Positions 54,807-63,595 of a DNA stretch of 64,000 nucleotides are shown here, piece by piece. Under the pieces are notes generated by a model. The model had not been told where the DNA came from. It worked only from the letters and a program-made list of their open reading frames with translations, and searched no databases. The DNA lies in contig WRLF01000005.1 in the NCBI GenBank assembly GCA_009777735.1, forward strand, positions 95,586 through 159,585, written 5' to 3'. The translations under genes and the position numbers were made by a program. This DNA is from Treponema sp. GTDB lineage: Bacteria > Spirochaetota > Spirochaetia > Treponematales > Breznakiellaceae. Position 1 is the stretch's first letter, and the number at the start of each line of letters is the position of its first letter.

Positions 54807-56753
54807 TTACCTTTTAACCAGTTCCCTCACTTCCCCAGCCGCTTCCGTCAAAGACCGGTACAACCTGAGCGAAGACTCAAGATATTCACTGAATGCAGCG
54901 TTCTTGTCGGACGGGTTGGTATCATCCTGCGTTTCTGAAGGAAACAAAAACCCGGCAATTTCCTTCACCGTGCTGCTGGTTATGGCTTGTGTTACCGCGT
55001 CAAGCTCGACAAGAATCTGTTCCTGTGCCGCCTGGCCGTGTGTAAACCGCCGTGTTTCCTGCAATGCGCGGACTGCAATTGTCTCACCTTTTTTGCAGGC
55101 GGCTTGTATACTCTCCAGGCCGATACGTAATTCGCAGATAGCTGAATCGTACCGTTTACGGCGATGTTGTGCCACTTCCCGGTTAAAAAAGTCTGTTTCT
55201 ATCTGTGTATATACCGAATCCAGCCGCCGATCAATTTCTTCGCGGCGCTGCGGCAGAGCAAGGATTGCCGCTGAATCGGCTGGCTCAAGCCCGGAAATAG
55301 CAAGCCCTGATGTCTGAAAGCTGTAATTTTTAATATTAGGAAACCGACGGAAACTGCTTTCAAACCAGGTAGCGTACAGGGAAAGCCGTCGATCGGTGAG
55401 AACCTGCCCGCCGTCAAGAGCCGGAGCATTGAACGGGATACCGTCGCGCAGGGCATGAACGAGCCAGGTTTCGGCGGGGTTCATGCGATACGATTCGGCA
55501 AGCGCTTTTTCTTCAAACGCAGCTCCGCGGAAATGGGTTCTGAAGCCGGGAAAGGAAAGGTCAAGTCCGGCAATCCATATTTCCTGCGCCCCCAGTATCC
55601 GGCAGAAGTCCCACGCGGCAGTCGCCACCGATCCGCCCGTACCCAGATCTCCTTTTGGGTCAACACGGTCTTCAATAAATTTTCCCAGAGGAAACAGTGA
55701 ACCGCACAGAAACATCCCCCTGAACGGGAGCCGCAGTACCGGAGGGTAGGCGGCCGATTCAACGACGAGCCTCGTATGATTGCTCGCACAGCGGATAAGG
55801 TGGCGGCTGTTCCAGAACTGCGGGTCTACTACCAAAGAAAAATCAGGGTGAATACCGTTTTTCAGCATGAAACTCAGGCTTGTATCCACCGCCACTAATA
55901 TGCATCGTTTGGCAATTTCCGGCAGCAGGGGAGCTATACTGTCCAGGCTGGGGCCGGCTGCAGCGAGAAAAACCGGCAGAGGATCGTTATGCGTCATCGC
56001 AAGCCCTGCAAGCCGGGAAATACCGGGCAGATCCCGTATACCGGCTGCATTGGCAAGTATGTTTCGTATCCATCGCTTGCCGAATTTTTTCAGTGTTGCC
56101 GAATTTACACCATCCCGCATGACCCACGCACTGATGCGGTTTTCCACTGCACTGTACCATTGCTCGTCAATGCTGGTTAATGTACGGTTTTTAATGATAC
56201 GCGGGGTTGGCCGTTCGCTGCTGTTTTTCGTAAAATGCGAAAGCGCAGTTACAACACCTTCGCCTGATCCACCGGGTACAAACGCGACATCTTCCCTGGT
56301 CAGTAAATCACTCATGTCACGTAACTCAAACGCTTTTCGCAAAAGACAAAGGTTTTTTTCTACAATGATGACGGGACACTGTACCCCCATTGCGGCAATG
56401 GCTTGTGCCGTATAACCTAATCCAAAACCGAGTACGATAACCGGAGCCATAATTTCTTTGGTCAGAGATGCTTCTGCTAACCGGCGGCTTTCCCGTTCTG
56501 GATCACGCGGGGAATGGACATACAGCCCATTTATGGTCAATGTTGACGCACCGGAAGCGGTAGTTTCGAATTTAATTGCTTCTGCAGCCGGTATTTCACC
56601 GTAAAATTCATCTGTGCTTTTGAGAAGATCGTCCAGCAGCCCCGGAAACCGCTCCCGCAGGATAGTACTGTTAGTTTCCCAATACGGGGAACAGGACTCA
56701 CTGTTTTTCGTACAACAATCCCTGATCCCCACCTTATTCAAGTTCCAGTTCAA
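54807..56753 (-). CDS. DUF115 / motility-accessory-factor-like protein
   Basis: 648 residues. The central part (about 265-440) is the DUF115 domain: F-L-A-A-A-G-P-S-L-D, V-A-V-D-T-S-L-S-F-M-L, H-P-D-F-S-L-V-V-D-P-Q-F-W-N and G-G-S-V-A-T-A-A-W-D-F...I-A-G-L-D-L-S-F. DUF115 proteins are linked to flagellin glycosylation (Maf) or are MptE-like pterin enzymes; the Maf role suits a spirochaete with periplasmic flagella, but no flagellar gene is nearby. The C-terminal 150 residues are helical. Start ambiguous: TTG 56753 (overlapping the upstream gene) or GTG 56732. Its stop lies in a heptamer repeat (ends L-V-K-R). Confidence 0.78.
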   Translation of the reverse strand: MNWNLNKVGIRDCCTKNSESCSPYWETNSTILRERFPGLLDDLLKSTDEFYGEIPAAEAIKFETTASGASTLTINGLYVHSPRDPERESRRLAEASLTKEIMAPVIVLGFGLGYTAQAIAAMGVQCPVIIVEKNLCLLRKAFELRDMSDLLTREDVAFVPGGSGEGVVTALSHFTKNSSERPTPRIIKNRTLTSIDEQWYSAVENRISAWVMRDGVNSATLKKFGKRWIRNILANAAGIRDLPGISRLAGLAMTHNDPLPVFLAAAGPSLDSIAPLLPEIAKRCILVAVDTSLSFMLKNGIHPDFSLVVDPQFWNSRHLIRCASNHTRLVVESAAYPPVLRLPFRGMFLCGSLFPLGKFIEDRVDPKGDLGTGGSVATAAWDFCRILGAQEIWIAGLDLSFPGFRTHFRGAAFEEKALAESYRMNPAETWLVHALRDGIPFNAPALDGGQVLTDRRLSLYATWFESSFRRFPNIKNYSFQTSGLAISGLEPADSAAILALPQRREEIDRRLDSVYTQIETDFFNREVAQHRRKRYDSAICELRIGLESIQAACKKGETIAVRALQETRRFTHGQAAQEQILVELDAVTQAITSSTVKEIAGFLFPSETQDDTNPSDKNAAFSEYLESSLRLYRSLTEAAGEVRELVKR

Positions 56754-58614
56754 TGACAGTAGCGGGCGTAATGGGGGTTCCCGGCAGAGGGGATTGACGT
56801 CTAACCCAGCCGTCGCCGAATATTTCTACGCGGATATCGCTGCGAAACAGGAGGGGAACAAGGGTTTTTTTGGAAAGATTGGTAAAATCCGGGACATGGG
56901 TGCTTATGGGAGGCAGAATTTCACCGGGAATATCAATATTTCCCGGATGATGTACAATGGGATTCCTTCCGCGCGGTATACCAAGATAATCAATAAGCTC
57001 CTCTGCGGCTTCCCGGATGGCAGGCGCCGCAATCAACGCGCCAAATATATCACCTTCCGGTTTGATAATTACCACGTATAATATGAGAGAAGGGGATTCA
57101 GCCGGTAAAAGTGCAAGGGTGCTTGCAATAAAATTGGTTCTGGAATATCGACCGGTATCAGGATCATGCATTTGAGAAGTGCCGGTCTTTACCGCCAGGT
57201 TAATATCCTCAAGACCCGCTCGCCGACCCATTGCAAATGTTGTATCTGTCATGTAACCAAGTACTTTTTGGGAATTTTCTGCGCTGATTACCCGGCGGAT
57301 GCGGTTGTTTGGATTATCCCAGTTAGTAACAGTCTTGCCATCGGCGGAAACTATTTGCGAAATCAATTTTGGGGGAACCAGTACTCCGTCATTTGCTATA
57401 ACACTTGCCGCCTGCATCACCTGTAAAGCAGATACGGCAATTTCCTGTCCAAAGGCAATGGATTGGCTGGTACTGCCTGTCCAGGATCCGGGAGATTTAA
57501 GCAGCCCCGCTGTTTCGGCATTCACCCATGTACCTGTCCTGGCGCCAAAACCGAAGTTGGTCAATGACCGGTAAAAGGCAGCATTATCCGCACTGTCTGC
57601 AGCGTAAGATGCACCCACATTGCAGGAAAGAGTGACAATTTCACGCGGGCCCACCCTGCCGTGTGCGCGGCCATCGACGCATGAAATTCGGACTCTTGCG
57701 CCTGTAGGAAATATTCGTTCATAAACGCCGGTACAAATAAATTCAGTGGACTCTGATATGGCGCCGGTATCCATCAGAGAAGCTACCGAAAACACCTTGA
57801 ACACGGATCCCGGCTCAAATTGCATTTCAGCAGGATAATTCCGCCACCTGCTTTCATGTGATGCACGATAGTTATTGGGATCATAACCGGGAACTATGGC
57901 TGAACCAAGTATTTCTCCGTTACGAGGATCCATTGCAAGAAACATTACCATGTCCGCACCGGTATCCTCGTAGGCCGAGAATGCCACTCTTTCCAGAATG
58001 TGCTGGACATTGGCATCTATGGTCAGAACAATATTATTGCCCTTACCGCCGGTATTCCTGCCTGAAAGCACTGCATCATATCCATACTCAATTCCCTCAA
58101 GAGGTCTAAAATGATTTCCCATGAACCCAAGGATTTGAGCTGCCAGGTTTCTTTCCGGGTAGACTCTGAACGGTACCGCCCATGCATAAACGCCCTGCAG
58201 TCTTTCATTATTGTCACTTTGAGCATTTCTAATAGATTCCCATGTTTCTGCAGAAACTTCTCTTTGCAGTGCAAACTCCTTTGAAGCGCTGCTGATGCGG
58301 GTTTTTATATCTTCGGCTTCCATGTCAAGGAACAATGCAAGATCAGCAGCTAAGTTTTCTATTCTTTTTTCCCTGATTTCCCTGTCCCTGTCTCTGGGCG
58401 GTCTGACATATATATCATAGCGTCTTACCTGAGCGGCAAGGACCTTCCCATGCCGGTCTACTATCGTGCCTCGTTCGATGTTGGCTCGTGCTGATGCTGA
58501 CTGTTCCGAACTGCCTTGCCCGATAAGCAAAGCATATTGTATAAGAATTAACAGACTTGCGATAGAAATCGCCGCAATAACAAGAAAAAAACGCACTTTT
58601 GGTATAGTCTTCAT
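56734..58614 (-). CDS. ftsI: Class B penicillin-binding protein (PBP2/FtsI type) with PASTA tail
   Basis: Transpeptidase cross-linking peptidoglycan. One N-terminal membrane helix (about 9-30), a dimerisation/pedestal domain starting R-G-T-I-V-D-R-H-G-K-V-L-A, and the catalytic domain with S-V-F-K (S270), S-C-N (330-332) and K-T-G-T-S (K476). The last 60 residues look like one PASTA module (V-P-D-F-T-N-L-S-K-K...P-G-T-P-I). 626 residues. FtsI (septal) and SpoVD-like readings are the alternatives; no ftsL/ftsW nearby. Overlaps lepB by 4 nt (ATGA) and the DUF115 frame by up to 20 nt. Confidence 0.9.
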   Translation of the reverse strand: MKTIPKVRFFLVIAAISIASLLILIQYALLIGQGSSEQSASARANIERGTIVDRHGKVLAAQVRRYDIYVRPPRDRDREIREKRIENLAADLALFLDMEAEDIKTRISSASKEFALQREVSAETWESIRNAQSDNNERLQGVYAWAVPFRVYPERNLAAQILGFMGNHFRPLEGIEYGYDAVLSGRNTGGKGNNIVLTIDANVQHILERVAFSAYEDTGADMVMFLAMDPRNGEILGSAIVPGYDPNNYRASHESRWRNYPAEMQFEPGSVFKVFSVASLMDTGAISESTEFICTGVYERIFPTGARVRISCVDGRAHGRVGPREIVTLSCNVGASYAADSADNAAFYRSLTNFGFGARTGTWVNAETAGLLKSPGSWTGSTSQSIAFGQEIAVSALQVMQAASVIANDGVLVPPKLISQIVSADGKTVTNWDNPNNRIRRVISAENSQKVLGYMTDTTFAMGRRAGLEDINLAVKTGTSQMHDPDTGRYSRTNFIASTLALLPAESPSLILYVVIIKPEGDIFGALIAAPAIREAAEELIDYLGIPRGRNPIVHHPGNIDIPGEILPPISTHVPDFTNLSKKTLVPLLFRSDIRVEIFGDGWVRRQSPLPGTPITPATVIELELE

Positions 58615-58988
58615 CGTACTCCCATTACTTTTCCTATAGTGTTTTCCACCGACACCGGGCCGTAAGAACGGGAGTCGTATGACCGGAGGCTGTTATCGCC
58701 GTTTGCCATAAATTCTCCTTTTCCAATGAGCGCCCCACAGCGTTTTACCGCGACATTGCCGGATGGTGAATAAAAAACAACAACGTCTCCCGGTCTGGGT
58801 GCTGACCATCGAATTAAATACCCTTTCTGACCCGGAAAACGAAGCCCGTATTGCAGGCGGTTTACGACAAGGACCGAACCGCTTTTGATAGATGGCTCCA
58901 TAGAGTTTCCTTCGGCAATAATAAAATCAAGCAGAAATAGTTTGAGAACCAGTGCGGTCATCAATGCTCCCAAAACCGCTTTCTTCAT
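58611..58988 (-). CDS. lepB: Signal peptidase I
   Basis: Cleaves signal peptides outside the inner membrane by a Ser-Lys dyad: S29 in G-N-S-M-E-P-S-I and K82 in V-A-V-K-R-C, plus N-G-D-N-S-L-R-S-Y-D-S-R near the end. One N-terminal helix (about 4-24). At 125 residues it is a minimal version, shorter than the 180-320 of most LepB because the long non-catalytic insert is missing. Ends in an ATGA overlap with the PBP gene. A promoter with -10 only 7 nt from the ATG drives the unit lepB-ftsI-DUF115. Confidence 0.9.
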   Translation of the reverse strand: MKKAVLGALMTALVLKLFLLDFIIAEGNSMEPSIKSGSVLVVNRLQYGLRFPGQKGYLIRWSAPRPGDVVVFYSPSGNVAVKRCGALIGKGEFMANGDNSLRSYDSRSYGPVSVENTIGKVMGVR

Positions 58989-58995
58989 ACCTTAG

Positions 58996-59024
58996 AGTAT
59001 AATGATTTTTTACCGTAATGTCGA
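58996..59024 (-). promoter_or_regulatory. Promoter of the lepB-ftsI unit, overlapping a plus-strand -10 box
   Basis: Minus strand TCGACA (59024-59019), 17-nt spacer, TATACT (59001-58996), 7 nt to the lepB ATG. On the plus strand TATAAT (58998-59003) overlaps it, pointing at the LysM-M23 gene; its -35 box is not clear. Confidence 0.6.
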
Positions 59025-59034
59025 TAATGGAAGT

Positions 59035-60282
59035 ATGAAAAATTTTGATTCACTCGGGAAACAGAATGTCTCGAAGCGCCCCTCATCTGCAACCGGAAAA
59101 ACCAGGCAATCACCATCTTCTTTTGACGCAAGGTTTTCCCAAAAAATAGCCAAACGACCCGGTCCCTCCGGAAATAATGATAGCAAGAGACTCTCAAAAA
59201 GCAACCAGCCTTCTCAAAAAAAATTATCCGTTCCACTAAAAAAAGTAAGCAGGAAATCTGTTTCGTTGATAAAAACCCTTTTTAGTGTTACCGGGTTTCT
59301 TGTATTTGCCGTTATCAGTCTGAACTGGGAAAGTATATCCCCATTATTGAACATGTACGGGGTTTCTCCATTGTCATTGCAGGACCCTGTTACGCCTCTT
59401 GCATACCGCGAAGCCGGCATTACACCATTTCAATTGAATTCCGGTTTATCGGACGAGACATCCCAATCAATTGATCATTTACAGTTGGATGTAACCGATG
59501 AATTTTCCTGGAGAAAGTATGTGGTTCAACCGGGTGAAACCATTATTGGCATCGCAAGAAAATTCTCACTTACTGAAAGTACCATTATTGCATTCAATAA
59601 TTTAAGAAATGCGAGAGGTCTTAGAGCAGGGACTGAACTTAAAATTCCCAACATAGATGGTATTCCGTATACTGTCAGGAGAAATGATACACTGTTAGGC
59701 ATAGCACTGGAAATGAAGGTTCCGTTGAATGCGATTCTTGATGCAAATAATCTTCAGAACGACACCATTCGTCCCGGTTCTGCACTTTTTATCCCCGGCG
59801 CAATGATGGACGCAAATGACCTGAGCCAGGTTATCAACCCCCCGCCGCCTGCGCCGCGCCCTTCCGCTCGCACTGCCCATGTTCGTAATGCCGACAGGCC
59901 GATGATTTACCCTGTACCCGGAAGGATTACTTCCGGGTTTGGCTGGCGCATTAACCCGGTAAACCCCAGGCTTGGAAGGCAATTGCACAATGCCATTGAT
60001 TTATCCGGTAATATCGGAGATCCTGTTAAAGCCGCTATGAAGGGTAAAGTTGTTGTCAGGGATTACAACAGCATTCTTGGGAACTATATTATTCTGGAGC
60101 ATGAAGGATACAAGACCCTTTATGCACATCTTTCGGCTTATTCAGTATTACCGGGAGACTCTGTTGAGCAGGGGCAGGAGATTGGCAAAGTCGGCGATAC
60201 AGGGTATGTAACCGGTTCCCATCTCCATTTTCAGGTTTTTCGCAACGGAGCCGCAATAAATCCGCTTGGGGTATTGAGATAA
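59035..60282 (+). CDS. Membrane-anchored LysM / M23 peptidoglycan endopeptidase
   Basis: 415 residues: a basic Ser/Lys-rich cytoplasmic head (about 1-80), one membrane helix (about 82-100), two LysM repeats (about 155-200, Y-V-V-Q-P-G-E-T-I-I-G-I-A, and about 205-250, Y-T-V-R-R-N-D-T-L-L-G-I-A), a Pro-rich linker and an M23 domain with S-G-F-G-W-R, L-H-N-A-I-D-L and S-H-L-H-F-Q-V. Metal ligands are present. The unusual basic head before the helix could serve as a cytoplasmic contact. I start at ATG 59035, because the earlier ATG at 59002 lies within the TATAAT box of the likely promoter. Second M23 enzyme in the window. Confidence 0.85.
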   Translation: MKNFDSLGKQNVSKRPSSATGKTRQSPSSFDARFSQKIAKRPGPSGNNDSKRLSKSNQPSQKKLSVPLKKVSRKSVSLIKTLFSVTGFLVFAVISLNWESISPLLNMYGVSPLSLQDPVTPLAYREAGITPFQLNSGLSDETSQSIDHLQLDVTDEFSWRKYVVQPGETIIGIARKFSLTESTIIAFNNLRNARGLRAGTELKIPNIDGIPYTVRRNDTLLGIALEMKVPLNAILDANNLQNDTIRPGSALFIPGAMMDANDLSQVINPPPPAPRPSARTAHVRNADRPMIYPVPGRITSGFGWRINPVNPRLGRQLHNAIDLSGNIGDPVKAAMKGKVVVRDYNSILGNYIILEHEGYKTLYAHLSAYSVLPGDSVEQGQEIGKVGDTGYVTGSHLHFQVFRNGAAINPLGVLR

Positions 60283-60387
60283 TTTGTATTTTTTTATATA
60301 CTTAAAGTGTGTCCGTTATTCAGACACAAACTCCTGTTTACATGCTTGGAGGATTCATGAAGCAGCTTAATGCCCACCGGGGGAATC

Positions 60388-60501
60388 ATGCGTAATCTAA
60401 TTCTGTTTCTTATTGCTTTTATTGCGGTGGTAACCTTTATCCGCGCCTATGACAAAACCGATATTGGCGCTCAGGATAATTCACGTCAAAGTATTATTGA
60501 A
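60388..60501 (+). CDS. Candidate 37-residue membrane peptide
   Basis: Begins M-R-N-L-I-L-F-L-I-A-F-I-A-V-V-T-F-I-R-A, a single hydrophobic helix, then a short polar tail. GGGGGA lies close before the ATG. A further ATG at 60358, with a strong GGAGG site, opens a 12-codon ORF that ends inside this one, so the pair could be translated in relay. The region 60283-60387 otherwise holds only a TGTGTC/GACACA inverted repeat (about 60308-60330). No family recognised; short length keeps confidence low. Confidence 0.35.
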
Positions 60502-60531
60502 GTTAATATAAGGGATTGATATATAACGGCA

Positions 60532-60732
60532 ATGAATTTCAACAGTAACCCGTCAACCGAAAAAAAAAACATACCGGTTTCAGAATTTACTTTTAACACT
60601 CTTCTTGACGAAACATGTGAGCGGCTGCTGGACCGGCAGGTGAAATATTCCATATTGAGAATACATGAACTTGAAAAACGCCTTGCCAGACTTGAATGCG
60701 AACTTGACGAATTCATGCAAGTTAAAAGGTAA
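60532..60732 (+). CDS. Small coiled-coil protein
   Basis: 66 residues, charged and helical, with a heptad-like C-terminal half (I-L-R-I-H-E-L-E-K-R-L-A-R-L-E-C-E-L-D-E-F). No ribosome site close to the ATG. The last residues M-Q-V-K-R and the stop come from a heptamer repeat unit. Not a recognised family; the good coiled coil makes it more likely real than chance. It lies 30 nt after the candidate membrane peptide and may be cotranscribed with the LysM-M23 gene. Confidence 0.5.
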   Translation: MNFNSNPSTEKKNIPVSEFTFNTLLDETCERLLDRQVKYSILRIHELEKRLARLECELDEFMQVKR

Positions 60733-60823
60733 AAGTGTTCTTGGCTGCAGTCTGCCCGATGGTAAACCGGATTAGCTGACTAAGCACACTATCACCTTTA
60801 TACTCTTTACCTCTTACCTTTTA
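60721..60823. repeat. Inverted heptamer arrays flanking a 42-bp core element (copy B)
   Basis: Left arm GTTAAAA, GGTAAAA (60721-60734); right arm CTTTATA, CTCTTTA, CCTCTTA, CCTTTTA (60796-60823). Core 60747-60788 matches copy A at 31434-31475. Arms differ in sequence from copy A but stay complementary to each other. The left arm gives the stop codon of the coiled-coil gene, the right arm that of dacA. Confidence 0.8.
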
Positions 60824-62046
60824 AATATCAACTGTATGCTGTGCCATATACGCCTGAAGATATTTCCCTGTTGATATGAGTGTGCCGTAAGCAATTGTAC
60901 ACGGTGTAGTTCGCCTTCACTGTCTGAAATGACCAGCCATCCGGCATGGTGCATTGCGGGCAGCGGAGCTGTCAGGTGACTTTCAATTTCTGTCTCGTAT
61001 TGTAATGAGACGGCACGGTTTATTGAAGCGGTGAAATCAGGGGATTCGGCAAGCTGCAGTTCTGCGTTTTTTTCTTTACCTTTCCATAAGCGGACAGGTT
61101 CCGGGGGGCCAATGACCGGACGGACGGTTTTAAAATTCTCAAATGCCCAGGTAAGGAGTATGTTACCGTCACGTTCCCGAATAAAGCCGCCGTCCGGGGT
61201 TGACGGAGCACCAAGGATAACAGAGATAAAGCGGGTGCCGTTTCTTTCTGCGGTAACAGCAAGGTTGTAACCGGACAGGTCAATATATCCTGTTTTCAGT
61301 CCGTCAACGCCGCGGAATGATTGCAGCAGGGGGTTGCGGTTTGGCTGTACAATAGTATTTGGCCTGCTATTGTTTGTGATATTACCGGCTGCAGGATATG
61401 CAAATACCGGGACTGAATGAAATTCAATGAGGCTATGGGGATGCATCCGAATATACTCCAGGCAAAATACAGTGAAGTCCGCTGCAGTAGTAAGGTTGAA
61501 TTCCGAAATACCGGACGGTTCAATAAATTCGGTATTTAACAACCCCAAACGCCGGGCTTCAGCGGTCATCATTTCTGCGAAATCATGTACCGAGGGAGCA
61601 ATCCGCAGCGCTGCGGCAACCGCAGCGTCGTTTCCCGATGAAACGGCAAGTCCCAGCAGAATCTCACGCAATGTCACAATCTGCCCCGGCGCAAGGAACA
61701 TCAAACTGGAACGGGGAGGTTGGTTGCGTGCCCAGCTTTCTGATGTTACCGGAATAATCTCGTCATAAGATGCCTTGCCGGCATTTATTTCGTTCATCAC
61801 CAGGTGCATGGTCATGAGTTTAGTCAGAGATGCCGGAGGAATTTGCTCATGAGGATTTTTTGCATACAGAACGGTCATTGTTTGCGCATCAACAAGCACA
61901 GCCGCCCGCGATGTTATTTCCGGTGCTATTGCCAGATAAGGTTCCAGCAGCGGCGTTGGAGTAAAGTTGAGTGCCGAGACTTGATTGCTTTGAGCGGGAA
62001 GAGGGAATTCAAATAACAGATAACAGATAACTGTTAACAGTTTCAT
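60814..62046 (-). CDS. dacA: D-alanyl-D-alanine carboxypeptidase (PBP5/DacA type)
   Basis: Trims pentapeptide stems of peptidoglycan. Motifs: S-x-x-K in P-P-A-S-L-T-K-L-M, S-G-N in A-V-S-S-G-N-D-A-A and K-T-G in D-G-L-K-T-G-Y-I. A signal peptide (about 1-19: M-K-L-L-T-V-I-C-Y-L-L-F-E-F-P-L-P-A-Q) leads it; its hydrophobic core is encoded by GTTATCT-type heptamer repeats. I start at ATG 62046; the longer frame to 62124 reads through repeat sequence and puts charged residues before the signal. The C-terminal domain (about 290-410) is the PBP5 beta domain. Ends in F-K-R with the stop in a heptamer array. Confidence 0.9.
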   Translation of the reverse strand: MKLLTVICYLLFEFPLPAQSNQVSALNFTPTPLLEPYLAIAPEITSRAAVLVDAQTMTVLYAKNPHEQIPPASLTKLMTMHLVMNEINAGKASYDEIIPVTSESWARNQPPRSSLMFLAPGQIVTLREILLGLAVSSGNDAAVAAALRIAPSVHDFAEMMTAEARRLGLLNTEFIEPSGISEFNLTTAADFTVFCLEYIRMHPHSLIEFHSVPVFAYPAAGNITNNSRPNTIVQPNRNPLLQSFRGVDGLKTGYIDLSGYNLAVTAERNGTRFISVILGAPSTPDGGFIRERDGNILLTWAFENFKTVRPVIGPPEPVRLWKGKEKNAELQLAESPDFTASINRAVSLQYETEIESHLTAPLPAMHHAGWLVISDSEGELHRVQLLTAHSYQQGNIFRRIWHSIQLIFKR

Positions 62047-62132
62047 TGTCCGCAATCTTCGCTGGTTACATATACGCTTCACCTTCGTATTTTGCTCTTT
62101 TATTGTTATCTGTTCACTGTTCACTGTTCTTT
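62015..62132. repeat. Inverted heptamer pair around the dacA start
   Basis: AACAGAT, AACAGAT, AACTGTT, AACAGTT (62015-62042) and GTTATCT, GTTCACT, GTTCACT, GTTCTTT (62105-62132), 62 nt apart, roughly inverse complements. The first lies inside the dacA signal-peptide codons. The spacer does not obviously match the 42-bp core of copies A and B. Confidence 0.75.
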
Positions 62133-62140
62133 ATTCTCTG

Positions 62141-63589
62141 TCAAAATTCAGCTTGTCCAACGGCGCGGGGGTAGGGGATTACATCTCTGATATTTGCCAT
62201 ACCGGTTATGTATTGAATAAGGCGCTCAAAACCAAGCCCGAAACCTGCATGGGGAAATGTGCCGTAACGGCGCAGGTCAAGATACCACGAATAGTCATGC
62301 ACATCCATTCCCATTGCAACTATCCGGTTACAGAGTTTTTCCAGGTTGTCTTCTCGCTGGGAGCCTCCGATGATTTCACCCAGACGGGGAACGAGTACGT
62401 CCATTGCCCTGACTGTTGTGCCGTCATCGTTTTGCTTCATGTAAAAAGCTTTTATTTCTTTCGGGTAATCGGTGACGATTACCGGTCCGGCAACGGTTTT
62501 TTCGGTAAGGTATTTTTCGTGCTCGCTTTGCAGGTCGCAGCCCCACTGCGGTGCAAATTCAAAATCAGTCCCGTTTTTGACCGCCTTTTCCAATTCGCCA
62601 ATGGCGTCTGTGTAGGTAATATGGGCAAACCGGGATTTCACCACCTGTGTCAGGGTGTCGATTATGCCTTTTTCAATGTGGGAATCAAAAAATTTAAGGT
62701 CAGCGGCGCAGTTCTCAAGCGCTGTAGTAAAAATATATTTCAGAAAATCTTCGGCGAGCGCCATGTTATCCGTAAGATCGGCAAAGGCCACTTCCGGCTC
62801 AACCATCCAGAACTCGGCAAGGTGGCGTGTCGTGTTGGAATTTTCCGCGCGGAATGTAGGGCCGAATGTGTACACGCGGGAAAGGGCTGCCGCGCATGTT
62901 TCCGCTTCAAGCTGGCCGGAAACGGTCAGAAAGGTTTTTTTTCCGAAAAAATCTTTTGTATAGTCAATGTGTTTTGATCCGTCTTTTATTAACGCATCAA
63001 GGTCGAGTGTCGTCACCCGGAACAGCGCCCCTGCGCCTTCCGCGTCACCGGCGGTGATGATGGGCGTGTGGATGTACTGAAAACCCCGTTTGCTAAAATA
63101 CTCATGGATGGCATACGCCATGCGGCTGCGAACACGTAACACAGCGCCGAAGGTATTGGTGCGCGGCCGCAAGTGGGCAATCTCCCGGAGGAATTCCATG
63201 GAATGTCGTTTTTTTTGCAAGGGATATGCGGGTATACCCAGATATTCAGGCTGTGCTTCACGGTTTTCTGCAGGGGCGGCACCAGTGATTTCCAATGATT
63301 GCGCAGACACTTCCACCGGCTGCCCTGTTGCGGGGGAAGGTACCAGAAGCCCTGTTATGCAGACAGCAGCCCCTGTGCTGAGGTTTGCAAGGGAAACATC
63401 CGTTTCAACCTGATATCCATCGGCTCCCCGATCAAATGTGCACTGGATTCCGACAAGGCATGAACCATCGTTCACCTCGATAAATACCAGGTTCTTCATA
63501 TCTCTTTTTGTTCTGACCCATCCGCGAATAGTCACTTCCTGTGAAACGGGGGATTCGGCAAGGATTTCATTAATTAATTTTGGCAGCAT
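62141..63589 (-). CDS. asnS: Asparaginyl-tRNA synthetase
   Basis: Charges tRNA-Asn. N-terminal OB-fold anticodon-binding domain (V-T-I-R-G-W-V-R-T-K-R-D-M-K-N-L-V-F-I-E-V-N-D-G-S) and a class II core with motif 2 F-R-A-E-N-S-N-T-T-R-H-L-A-E-F-W-M-V-E-P-E and motif 3 G-F-G-L-G-F-E-R-L at the end. Asn-type residues (A-E-N-S-N-T) rather than Asp-type mark it as AsnS. 482 residues. The start follows a TATACT box by 6 nt, as in gltX, suggesting a leaderless message. Confidence 0.95.
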   Translation of the reverse strand: MLPKLINEILAESPVSQEVTIRGWVRTKRDMKNLVFIEVNDGSCLVGIQCTFDRGADGYQVETDVSLANLSTGAAVCITGLLVPSPATGQPVEVSAQSLEITGAAPAENREAQPEYLGIPAYPLQKKRHSMEFLREIAHLRPRTNTFGAVLRVRSRMAYAIHEYFSKRGFQYIHTPIITAGDAEGAGALFRVTTLDLDALIKDGSKHIDYTKDFFGKKTFLTVSGQLEAETCAAALSRVYTFGPTFRAENSNTTRHLAEFWMVEPEVAFADLTDNMALAEDFLKYIFTTALENCAADLKFFDSHIEKGIIDTLTQVVKSRFAHITYTDAIGELEKAVKNGTDFEFAPQWGCDLQSEHEKYLTEKTVAGPVIVTDYPKEIKAFYMKQNDDGTTVRAMDVLVPRLGEIIGGSQREDNLEKLCNRIVAMGMDVHDYSWYLDLRRYGTFPHAGFGLGFERLIQYITGMANIRDVIPYPRAVGQAEF

Positions 63590-63595
63590 GGGGAT

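Noticed and set aside
62153..62977. 274-residue plus-strand ORF antisense to asnS
   Set aside because: The opposite strand encodes a full, conserved AsnS; the antisense frame has Cys/His-rich low-sense sequence, no ribosome site and no recognisable domain.
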